This document shows, one piece after another, positions 1 through 9,640 of a stretch of DNA of 64,000 nucleotides. The DNA comes from Atrichornis clamosus (lineage: Eukaryota; Chordata; Aves; Passeriformes; Menuridae). The position numbers and the translations under genes were made by a program. The notes beneath the pieces were generated by a model. It saw nothing but the letters and a program-made list of their open reading frames with translations, made no database searches and was not told where the DNA came from. The stretch is taken from assembly GCA_013400975.1 (NCBI GenBank), contig WBMZ01005344.1, forward strand, positions 56,306 through 120,305, given 5' to 3'. The stretch's first letter is position 1, and each line of letters opens with the position of its first letter.

Positions 1-1089
1 CAAACAAAGGTCTGCATTGCTACCTCCTGGATGCCAGTACCTCATGGTACAGCTGTCTCTGAGATCCAGATTCAGTGGTTGAAATTTAAATAATGAAGGC
101 ATGAAGGATAACTTGACTGTCTTGATTTTTAATTTCATTTTGCTAAGCTTTTCATGTCCAACAGTTTCAGAAAAAAAGCAGCACAGAATTTCACATCCAT
201 CCTCTGCTCCTGTCTACAACAGTTTAGATGAAAACTTCACTTCAGAGCTGTCTTCTTTTATTTTCTATTTATTGTTTATTACAATCCTCACAAGGTGTTT
301 CTCGCTGTTTCTCCATGTCTCCTCCTGTGCCTTGCTCCAACACTTCACAGGGACACACAGCCTCAGGGAGTAACACCGTCTTGAATGGGGAGGGGGACAC
401 CAAAAAAGAAACAAACCAGCCAATGCCTTATGTCTTTAAAATAAGTGAATGTGGTTTAATGTGGTTACAGACCACACCAATTCATTTAAAATCATGAAAT
501 AGTGGCAGTTTAAGTGTGACACTTTAAAAAGTGTAGAGGTTAAGCAGGCAAGTAAAGGAAGTGACAGGGGGTAAAAAGAGAGCCTTAGCAGATGGACCTT
601 GCTGTGAAATCAGCAACAGGAGCAGAACAAAAAATCGTAACAAAACTGCAGACCAGAAGTTTGACAGTCACACTGCACAGGGTGATACAAACCATTACCA
701 ACACCCTGCACACACACTAATGCATAGTACTGACACTGGCACTGACCAGACAATGCCTTCAGCAGCTCCCGTGGGTAACACTGCCACGACTCATACAAAT
801 GTTAGTTACAGACAATGAAATCCCCTTTTCCCTCTCTGGTTGCTTAGGAATGAATTCCCTAGTGTATTCACAGACACAGCGCTCTCTACATTCACAGCAC
901 ACACACTTTCCTGGATCCATGAGTACCTCTCCATCTGACATCCTTGCCCAGATCCAGCCATGATCCAGGGGTTGGGCTGAGTCCCTCACCTGCCCCAGCA
1001 CCTGGCACTACTGCCCAGGGTCCTGCACCCCTTTCTGACCCCAGGAAGAGGTGATGAGGGGCAGGGCTGGGTCAGACAAGTGCTTACCC
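1..1089. other. Intergenic sequence, no gene recognised
   Basis: Short open frames occur on both strands, but none has a recognisable domain, a credible exon boundary pair or a resemblance to the lectin exons downstream. I see no repeat family here that I can name. Confidence 0.5.
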
Positions 1090-1350
1090 GCAATCATCAG
1101 CTTCTTCCAGAGGCTCAGACCCATCCCTTGCTTTACCTCATCCCCAATGTTCACTCCCCATTCCCTAAAAGTTCCTCAACAAGTTTTGCACAGTCCTGCA
1201 GGCCCACCCCGAATACCGAAATCCTCCTGTTCCTCTTTCACCTCACCTTTCTTATCAGTTACAAAGCCCAGGGTGCCCCTGCCCAAAGCTGTGCCAGGAG
1301 GTTTTTGATGACCCATCAATTAATGGCTGAAGACGTTTGGTCTTTGCCAG
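1090..1350 (+). repeat. Copy 1 of a 260-bp direct repeat (second copy in lectin intron 4)
   Basis: This block aligns by eye over its whole length with 8153-8408 in the same orientation, at roughly 85% identity. It runs from the 'atcagct' start through 'ttgctttacctcatc' and 'agttttgcacagtcc' to 'ggtttttgatg' and 'tttggtctttgc'. Similarity fades quickly outside these limits. I do not recognise the family. It could be an interspersed element or the remnant of a local duplication. No lectin exon is seen at the matching distances around this copy, which argues against a simple duplicated gene. Confidence 0.75.
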
Positions 1351-2759
1351 TGCCTCTGTTGTTTTATGTGCACCAGGTTTATGTCCCTGTGACTTCTTAT
1401 CCCCTTGTGCATTTAAACGGAGCTTGACTGGGTGACTGTAATGGAGTGGATGTGCTCAACTCCCACGTGGCCTTACAAAACATTTTAATGTCAGCAGGAG
1501 CAGCAGTGGTTTGATCAGCTTCTTATGACTGGTACTTCCAAATTCAGTACGTGGAGGTGATGGATGAGGCTTGGGTAGGTAAAAAGAGAATATTTTGAAC
1601 TGGAAAGGCTATAGCAGAGTTGTTGCCACTGGAAAAATCTTCCTTTATTTTTCACCTGAATCACTGCAACAAAATGAGAGCAATTAAATATTTGTACTTG
1701 AGCCCGATCATGGTCAGTTTTTAGTTTCTTCACTGTACCAATAGCATGTTCACAGCTGAGCTGCAGCTCTCAACTCTTGGCCTCAACCTGTCTTCAGGAT
1801 GAGCTGATATTTCCTGTCTGGTTGAAGCTAACGTCTTCAGAAAAAGCATTTCCTGTGAGCTGGTGTTACCTTGTCAAAGTGCGGATTTACTGTGGTTTAC
1901 TGTGTGCGAGAAAAAAAAGAGGAGCCAGATACAAGTTGAATTGTCTGTGGCCTAAGTTTTTTTTTAGTGTGTATTTTCTGAACTAATATACACCAGCTCC
2001 AAGCTGGAGGAGAGCATTTAGTTTGATGAGTTAGGTTTTAATGCATTTAATTGCTTAATTTCTTATATTGAATTATTGATTTTATTGATTTTATTTAATT
2101 TAATCCTGCATTCTGTATTCAAATTTTTTGATAGAATATACAGTCGGCTGCAGCAGACCAATAAAGAAATGAGGGATTTGGGGACAAAATTTAGGTTCAG
2201 CTTGCTGGCAAGTGGGATGAGTCTGCTGTTTATGTCACAAATGTGCTCACAAGGAGCCACAGACTTGTAAAACAGTGCTAAAGCTCTTCATTCAGTCAGT
2301 GTTCATCCTTTATGTGATTTCTGCTGTGTGCACAATTGATTCTGATTTTGCAGGTTATACTGCATGGCAAAATTAGTAGGAGGAACTGTATTAGCTTGTC
2401 TTGCCCCCTGAGAGATGTTTTACACTACAGCGATTCACGCACTTCTGGATGAGTTTGAAATATCAAATGCCACAGAATTATTCTGTGAAAAGGAATCCAC
2501 TGCGTCCTGCGGCTCACTCCTGCAGAAGTGGCCCTGAAATGTCCCTGAAGTTGGCACGGATCTGACAGCCCCTTGAAGCACTCACCACCCAAAGTGGTGT
2601 GGAGAAGGAGGAGATCTTTGGATGTGGATGCTGTGAAAACTCTGTTTTAGACCTTACTAGGTCACACAACACAAGACAGAGCGGCCTGTTTTAATTTATT
2701 AAGCCCAAGGAGTCCCTTTCAGTAGCCAAAGGTTTGTTGTAAAGATTTGTTTAAAAATA
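1351..2759. other. Intergenic sequence, no gene recognised
   Basis: AT-rich sequence with a low-complexity stretch near 2080-2115. No exon, RNA gene or repeat family is recognised. Confidence 0.45.
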
Positions 2760-3590
2760 TCAGTTCCTGCTCTCAGGATAGTTGTCCTGGACGGTCTTTC
2801 TCGAAGACAGGAGTCACATTTGCTGTCTTCCAGGGTTCAGGGGCCTCTCCCAATCACCTTTCAAAGGTTCTTGAGGGTGCCCTCGCCGTGCCATCCGCTG
2901 CCACCCGTGCTCTGTGGGAACTGGTGGCCCATGGACTTGCATGGGTACATTTCACTGAAATGCTCCTCCACCAGGGGGGAGTCTGCCCTGCACGTGACGT
3001 TCTTCCCGTTTTCAGGTACCCGAGATGAAGAAGGCACTGAGTCAAGAGTGTATCACCCTTTCACCCCTTCCTTGTCTCTGTGACCACTGCATGTTCAGCA
3101 GCAGGCACACATTTTTTCCCTAGATTTTGTCTTGCTGATGCACCTGTAGAAAATTTTCTTGTTGCCTTTTGCAACCCCCCCAGATTCAAATCCAGGTGGA
3201 CTTGGGCTTTCCTAACCCCATTTATGCAAGTTATGGAAATCCTCTTGGCTTGGCTGACAGCTCACACACTTCTTTTTTATGTTTGAGTTAATCAGGAGCC
3301 CCTTGCTCATCCATGCAGGCCCCCTGCCACCTTTGTTTTGTGTCCTGCTTTTTGGGACGGACCATTGTTGAATTCAGAGGCAGCTATCCCGAGCCTCTCT
3401 TCTCTGCAGGACTGTCTGCCATGAGATTCCTGAACACAGATTCCTGAGCAGACCAAAGTCTGTTCTCCTAAAGTCCAGGCTTGATTGTGATTTTGCTTCT
3501 CTGTTTTTCCCTTCTTTTCAGGAACTCCAGAATCTCATGACTACTGCCAACCTTTATATCCCTGACCAGTTCTTCTCCATGTCCTTCAAA
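2760..3590 (-). mobile_element. CR1 LINE fragment (ORF2 segment, 5'-truncated and decayed)
   Basis: Read on the minus strand, this block carries decayed CR1 ORF2 landmarks from the region before the reverse transcriptase core. They include the AWMSKG-like segment (complement of 'ctcatccatgcaggccccctgcc', about 3306-3328) and the 'FY(K/R)CI-SK' segment (complement near 3126-3160). The surrounding DNA also follows the CR1 consensus, for example 'tttccctag', 'tccatgcagg' and 'tctcctaaagtccagg'. There are many stops and indels, so it codes for nothing now. CR1 is the dominant LINE in birds and is normally 5'-truncated. This copy lacks the 3' end as well, so it has been internally deleted or rearranged. 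Confidence 0.75.
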
Positions 3591-4773
3591 ATAAATGAAG
3601 TAAGAAGAAAAAGAAGGGAAAGGAAATGAAGGAAAGGGTTAGAAAATATATCTATGTTTGAGTTCATGGTAGCCTATAAAGTAAAAATAATCACAACAAT
3701 TTTCATGAAATTATATTCCCAGATTTTGATTAATTCTCAGAATTAACAAAATGAGTGATTGTGAAGTCTTCTGCTGTTCTGTTTCTATTTCCTATCTGAA
3801 GTCAAGTCCCAACCTATCCTTAAGGAAATGTGAGAAACCTTTTTCTACACAAATCAAAGAGTTGAGTGAAAAGACTGATCTTGTTGGACAGGCCAGAGAA
3901 TTTGTTGTTGTAGAAGAGGACTGACAGTACCAGCACACGATTTTACAAATGAATTCTACCAATTGAACCTGTTCAATTTATCCTCTTGCTCCCTGAATGT
4001 GACATTACAATTAGCCCAAATAATGGTGCAGCCATGGCAGGAACAGGTTTGTCACTACAAGTCTGAAATGGTACAGCTTTGTTCTGGAACAAAAGAATTC
4101 ATGCTTCCTGTGTGGGTCACCACAATACTTATTTGTCATGTCTCAGCTGCCCTGTTTCAGTCAGATAGTAATGGTCTCTTTGTCATCCTGCAGAGTCACA
4201 TACGGGGAATAGGACCGAGGCACCACCTGTTCTACTGTTAGATTTCAGCTTCCTCCTGTGGAGTTAAGGTAACCCCCCCTCAATTTTCTTGTCCCAGTTC
4301 TCACACTCTCTTGTTTTACTAAGTTGCTGATATAAATAAATTGATATATTTATGTATGTCATTGATACAGAACAAATGCGTCTGCATTGCTTTTATTGAC
4401 CGTGCTTGCAGTGAAAGAGAGAAATGCGTTCTGTAAATTATCCCACTAGAATTTCCTATTTGCTGCAAAACAAAATTTAATTCCCCACCTTTTTCTACAT
4501 AAAAAAATTTAATTCCCCACCTTGTTCATTTTGGTCAATCCTAAATTGCTTACTTATATGATGTGAAGAATGTCAGATGACTTCACTCCCATGCCAAAGC
4601 AATTTTCACAGTCTAACAAGGCATCCATCAGAGCAGCAGTTTAATCACAAAGGATTGAGCTTTTCATGAGCTATTGTCATTGCTGAAATGATTTTGTATT
4701 CCAAAAAGCTGATTTCGGGCATCATTCCTTTTGTATATTGCTTTTCTGCTAATAATATGTTCTATCATTAGAA
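3591..4773. other. Upstream region of the lectin gene
   Basis: This stretch should hold the promoter and any 5' UTR of the lectin gene that starts at 4774. It is AT-rich. A 20-bp motif ('aaaatttaattccccacctt') is tandemly duplicated at about 4474-4522. No CpG island is present, and I could not fix a TATA box or transcription start. Confidence 0.4.
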
Positions 4774-5008
4774 ATGATTCCAAAGTGGTGTGAAGAAAGC
4801 TCTGTTGACCTTCAGGGAAATCCAGACCCAGACTTTGTGGCGGATTGGACACCTAAATTCCAAATAAAGCAAAGTGAAAAAACCCAACACTTAGAAGCAT
4901 GTGACAGGGACAAAAAGGAGCACATCTATCTGAATGTGGAACACAGAACTGGCAAGAAACTGAAGAGAAGACAAAGAACAGAGGGGAACAAGGGCACCAA
5001 GAACAAAG
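4774..5008 (+). CDS. Lectin gene exon 1: cytoplasmic tail
   Basis: The frame opens at ATG 4774 and ends at the donor 'aag|gtaaag' (GT at 5009), phase 1. It encodes 78 residues, unusually long for a CLEC2-type tail. It is rich in Lys/Arg near its end (KKLKRRQR), as expected next to a membrane span in type II proteins. Tyr52 sits in YLNV: this fits pYxN (Grb2-type), and it is only a partial ITIM because the -2 residue is His. The bases before the ATG ('tcattag') could also be a splice acceptor, so this may be exon 2 with the true start further upstream. Confidence 0.7.
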
Positions 5009-8000
5009 GTAAAGTCTGTTAATGAAAGATATATGCATTAGTAAATAAGCAGTCTAACAGATTCCATGTCTGAATTAGAGATTTGCATTTGTATGCTAAA
5101 AATTTTTATTTTTTGTCCTGCTATTTGAGATTGGGAAGGATGGGCAGTTCAAAGTAGGTTAAAGTTGGAGACTTGCAGCTCCAACGGGTAAGTAATGGTG
5201 TGATGTAAGAATTTCTGTTGATGCTGTATCAAAACACTCATTGTATTTGGACTTCCCTTCAGAGTAAACCTGAGTTGTGACTGATCAATAATCCCTAGAA
5301 TGGGGTAAGTCTCAAAGGAGGAAGTCTCAAAGGAAAGTGCAATGTACTCATGAAGTGTGCAGTGACTGAATACGGCTGTCAGAAAAAAAGTTGAACATAA
5401 TTCTGAGGGGACCAGAGAGATACCATTTCTTGATTAACATTTGCATCGGGTGGATGGATCAGCTGATTACATCAGCTGGCTGTGTAAATTTTTGCCCATG
5501 ACTTAATCAAAAGAATGTGACTGTCTTCTTGAGCTAGCCAGCCCAGCATGGGGGCAGTGTACATGTTGCTCAGCCCAACACGAGTTTGTTGCTGGTGCCA
5601 GCCAGCATTGCAGTGGTGAGCGTATCACAGAGTCTGCCACTGAGTATCACATTTGCACCGTGACTCATCTCTCTATTGACATGGCTACATTCTGCTAATC
5701 TGCACTTGTGTTGTGCTCCCAACACATGGCTGTATTATTCTGCTAAATCAGAATCTCATGAAACATCACATAACTTCAAATAAGCAAATTTAAACATTAA
5801 TTTAGACATTAATTTAAACATTAAGCTATCAATGTGTGGAACATCGAAAAGAACCCTGTCAGACACTGTTGGACTCTGACATGAGTGCAGGTAAACTGAC
5901 ACTGTAGTTTGACATAAATTGTATTTTTAGAGCTGATCCCATTGAGGAAAACGTCACCTTTCTCATATTTATATTCTTTTTCTTCTTGTTAGGTTCTCCT
6001 GTTTCATCTACTACCTGCTGGATTATTGCAGGGATTCTAGGGATCCTCTTCTTGGCATTAGTGGGAACAACAGTGGGTTTTTTTACCAAGGGTAAATAAA
6101 TCTCTTTCATTGAAATACTTCACTTGAATTTAGAACTTTGTCAGGGAGTAAAACAGAGCTCTTGAAATCTGCTCATTGGTCCAAGAAGAATGTGGACCTC
6201 CTCTCTCTTAAAAAAGACTTGCTTCTTTTTTTTTTTCTGAGATTTTCTAAATGTTAAGCTTGCTCTAATTAAACCTGCCCTCAGCAGAAACAAGAGAGAA
6301 AGGGGTACAGAGTGTGAAAGATGCCTTTGAAAGGGGCAGCTGGGGCAAACACACTGTGTTGTGTGCTCAACCACTCAGGACCATTTACATGGTGATGTAA
6401 ACACAGCTTTAAGCTGGGGGATGTAACTTTTCTGTGGATTTGGAGGTCAGTGCTGCACAAAAAGGGAAGAAACTCTGTGGTGTTCAGAGGCCATCCATGG
6501 GCCAGTAGCACCAGTTGCTCTCCTGTTAGGAAGAAAAAGGAAAGTGCTTCAAACTTCAAGACCTCCATGACTAGCAGCTGTTATAAAATGATTCCTGTTC
6601 CTAGGAAGTTTCAGCCTTTTGTGCAGCTTGCTGTGAAATGCTGTGAAGCTGAGGTTCGGGCACGTGTAGGAGTCTGAAATGCTGTTTGTATGAAGCATCC
6701 TAGCAGCAGGCAGTGCTGGCGGTGCAGGCTTGCGTGGGGGTGGGTGACTGCCACAAACCTGTCAGGTGCCAGGGCTTTGCCTGTTCCACTGGAGAGAAGG
6801 AAACCTGGGCCAAAGAGGAAGTTTATATAGAGAAGGCAGAACAAGAAGGAGAGGGAAGAACAAAAAAGCAAAAACAAAATGAAGGTCCCAGGAGACCCCT
6901 ACATGCTCTCCCACCTATTTCCATCTGGAAAATGGATGCCCTTCACAGACCCCTTCAGATACTCTGATGACACTGTCTTTGCCAGTCTCAGAAGAGCTCC
7001 AGGGATGGCATTGCTGTAACTGGGGAGAATCATTTTCTGAAAAGAATGTACTTGTGAAAGGTGTTTGTAAGGAACAGGGCTGTGACAATGAATGGGAAGA
7101 GAGAAGTATGATTCTTTTGCAGGTTGTCCCTGTCCATGGTGCCCTGAGCAGTGGGTGACCTACAGAGGGAGCTGCTACTCCTTCTCCAAGGAGAAGAAGG
7201 ACTGGCGTTCCAGTCGGGAATCCTGCCGGGCACAGGGAGCTCATCTCCTAGTGATCGGCAATACCAGTGAAATGGTGGGTGCCTTTGGTGGGTAAGGGCA
7301 GGGGACCTTTTGCTATGCAGGATGGTAGGATGAAGTCCCAGGCACTGTTAGGGTCAGTTCCTCCCCTCTGTGAATAAGGGAGAGCGTAAAAGGCTGCTGG
7401 GACACACCCACCCCCTTCCTGCACCGGCAAACACAAGGCTTTCCCTTCGACACTTTGCAAGGGACTCGTTTCTCTCCTCCTGCCTTGCCTGAGCTTTTGT
7501 CATGTGTTCAGCCCTCGGAGCCCACAGCTGGGAAAGCTGCCTGGCACTCTGAAATGCTGCATCTCACAAAGTAGGTCCCTGTAGGAAGGAAGGGAATAGC
7601 TGTTCACATTGAAAAATGGCTCCAAAACTGCCTCTCTCACACAGAGGTCCTTTCTTCGCACTTGGGAACCCAGGGCTTGAGTGGTTTTCTCTGAGTCTAC
7701 TGATGTCTCTGCCTTTCTGTCCCTCCTAGGACTTCTTCCACATACTACACACCGAATCCCATTGGATTGGTTTGAAGAAGACCACTGATGGTGACTGGGT
7801 CTGGGAAGACGGCTCAAAACTGCATGACAAAAAGTGAGTATGGTGTTTCCTTTGTATTTTTAGATAAAAGGCTTGAGATCCTTCCCCCCTCTTCCATGAA
7901 AAGTCCCACTGGTGTTCAATTGAAGTCAACCAGCAATGAACACAGCTGCTAAGAGATGTTCAGAGTGGCCACAGGCTCTGGCAGATAAGGGCTTCCTCCT

Positions 8001-9006
8001 GCCCAGCTGCCAGAGCCCAGGAGCCTCTATCCCAGGCTAATGGACACAGCTGCCACATTCCTGTCTCTAGGTCCAGCCAGTTTTGTGTCCCAGGGACACA
8101 AACATGGATACAGACACACATGCAAGTGAAGGACTGTGACACAGCTGCCTGCAGTCATCAGCTGCTCCCAGAGGATCAGACCCTTGCTTTACCTCATCAC
8201 TTTGTTCATTCCCCATCCCCTAAATCTTCCTCAATGAGTTTTGCACAGTCCCACAGGCCCATCCTGAATATACTGAAATCCTCCTGTTCCTGTTTCACCT
8301 CACCTTTCTTATCACTTACAAAGCCCAGATTGCCCCTGCCCAAAGCTGTGCCTGGAGGTTTTTGATGGCTCATCAATTAGTGGCTGAAGACTTTTGGTCT
8401 TTGCAGTTTTATCTGTTATTTCTTGAATTTTTGTGTCTGTGGATATCTGTTTAATCACTTCCTCCTCATTATGCACTTTTGCACTGAAAGAGTCCTTGAT
8501 TGGACTTGAATGAAGCAGAGGCTTTCACCTTTCACATACACATACAGCTGGTTTTAACTGGGATACTTTATATTTTCTGTCCCAAATGCCTTTAGTAGTA
8601 CAGCAAAAAATCCCTTGTGGGACAGAACATTTTGCTTTTTAGTGATGGGGAACAGAGAGCCCAGAATGAAATGGACAAACTGCAAGTCTCACACTGAGCT
8701 CCAGGCATCACAAGTCCCACTGCCAGACTTCCTGTGTCCCTGGATGGACCCTCCCTGACATCAGGTCATGAAGTCTAACTGCAGTGGGTCTCCTCCCTCC
8801 AGAGCTGTGAGATGTTCTTCTCCCTGCCGAAGTGGGGATCCCTCTCTAATGTCCCCCTGCTTGTCCCCACGTGCTCCTCCCGTGTCTCCCACAGGGTCAT
8901 GTCCAACAGCCCTGCACAGAACTGTGCTGTTCTGCTGAAAGGTAACCTGCACGCTTCCAGCTGTGAATTCGCTGCCCCATGGATCTGTGAGAGATCTCTT
9001 CAGTGA
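4774..9006 (+). CDS. C-type lectin-like type II membrane receptor, CLEC2/CD69-like, 5 exons, 233 aa
   Basis: Joining five exons (4774-5008, 5993-6091, 7123-7274, 7730-7833, 8895-9006) gives an open frame of 702 nt with GT-AG introns in phases 1, 1, 0 and 2. Residues 1-78 are a hydrophilic, Lys/Arg-rich cytoplasmic tail containing YLNV at Tyr52. Residues 87-109 form one membrane span. Residues 112-233 are a C-type lectin-like domain: a Cys-Pro start (C113, C115, C118), C129, C146, the WIGL motif at 174-177, C207, C220 and C228, the usual pairing set of a long-form CTLD. Ca2+-binding EPN and WND motifs are absent, so sugar binding is unlikely and a protein ligand is expected. One extracellular N-glycosylation sequon lies at N158. 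There is no separate stalk exon, which fits CLEC2/CD69 better than the KLR group. The position next to GABARAPL1 marks the avian NK complex. It could equally be labelled KLRB1- or CLEC2D-like. The start is the first ATG of the open frame, and an additional upstream exon cannot be excluded. Confidence 0.85.
5993..6091 (+). CDS. Lectin gene exon 2: transmembrane segment
   Basis: The exon lies between the acceptor 'ttcttgttag' (AG at 5991-5992) and the donor 'aagg|gtaaat' (GT at 6092). It has 99 nt, phase 1 on both sides. It encodes a short Ser/Thr linker and the hydrophobic span CWIIAGILGILFLALVG, ending with TK. The symmetrical phase means it could be skipped without a frameshift, which would give a form lacking the membrane span. 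Confidence 0.85.
7123..7274 (+). CDS. Lectin gene exon 3: first CTLD exon
   Basis: Acceptor 'cttttgcag' at 7121-7122 and donor 'atg|gtgggt' (GT at 7275). It encodes the start of the lectin-like domain, with CPEQWVTYRGSCYSFS followed by a Cys-containing alpha-1 region (SCRAQGAHLLVI). It has three closely spaced cysteines (C113, C115, C118) where most relatives have one or two; the extra ones are candidates for dimer disulfides. Confidence 0.9.
7730..7833 (+). CDS. Lectin gene exon 4: WIGL exon
   Basis: Acceptor 'ccctcctag' at 7728-7729 and donor 'aaaa|gtgagt' (GT at 7834), phase 0 in and phase 2 out. It encodes DFFHILHTESHWIGLKK followed by DGDWVWEDGS, matching the beta-2/beta-3 region of CTLDs. 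Confidence 0.9.
8153..8408 (+). repeat. Copy 2 of the 260-bp direct repeat, inside lectin intron 4
   Basis: Same orientation and nearly full-length alignment with 1090-1350. It lies 320 bp after exon 4 and about 490 bp before exon 5 and does not disturb the splice sites. The family is not recognised. Confidence 0.75.
8895..9006 (+). CDS. Lectin gene exon 5: last CTLD exon and stop
   Basis: Acceptor 'ctcccacag' at 8893-8894; stop TGA at 9004-9006. It encodes the C-terminal part of the domain with NCAVL, the SSCE cysteine and WICE, which ends five residues after the last conserved cysteine. This is the usual compact end of a CLEC2/KLR domain. Confidence 0.9.
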
Positions 9007-9640
9007 CCTCTGTGGACGTTGTCTTGGGAAGTACTCTTTGGAGAGCTGTGCTAAGGCCTGGTTGCTGTGAAGGTGACTCCAGAAGTGTCTCTGAGAGGAG
9101 CTGTGCTCCTTCCTCCTGTGCCACAGGGCAAGGAGTGACTGCAGCTGCAACAGGGGTCAGAGTGCTGCTCCTGGCTCCGTTGAGGATCACTCTGGTGATG
9201 TTCATATTCACAGCCATCACTAGTGACAGACGGACTTCAAAGCTGCAGAGAAGGGGAAGGAGAGATTTCTTCACTTCTCTCAGTCGTTTTCAGAGGTACT
9301 TGAGCATTGTCACTGGAATGCCGTCCTGAAAGCCTAGGGAGAGGTGAGCTTGTAATCTGTGAGCTCATGCAAGCTCTGAATTTATTTCTCTTGTGAACCC
9401 TGGGCATGCACCAAAGCTGAAAGTTAACCTGAAGTTTGAAGTTTGCCTGTTTATGCAGGTGGTTTGATCAGATGGTATCCACAGGACCTTTCTAACCTAA
9501 ATTCTTCTGTGGTTTATGTTTGTACCTGGAGAAAACTGAAGCATGGCTTCTAGTGTTACATTGCTGTGTAAATAGCTGTGAAGGAGTAAACCTGCTACCT
9601 TGCTGAGATGAAAATAAACATGAATTGCTTCTAAAAACTT
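9007..9640 (+). other. Lectin gene 3' UTR with poly(A) signal
   Basis: AATAAA at 9613-9618 is the first strong polyadenylation signal after the stop codon. A short decayed CR1-like tail seems to lie inside this UTR near 9449-9520 ('ggtttgatcagatggtatcc...aacctaaattcttctgtgg'). Confidence 0.55.

Noticed and set aside
2747..3083. Overlapping + strand frames of about 90 aa
   Set aside because: They are antisense to a decayed CR1 LINE.
4774..9006. Calcium-dependent sugar-binding lectin
   Set aside because: The EPN/QPD and WND calcium-site motifs are absent; the domain is of the NK-receptor type.
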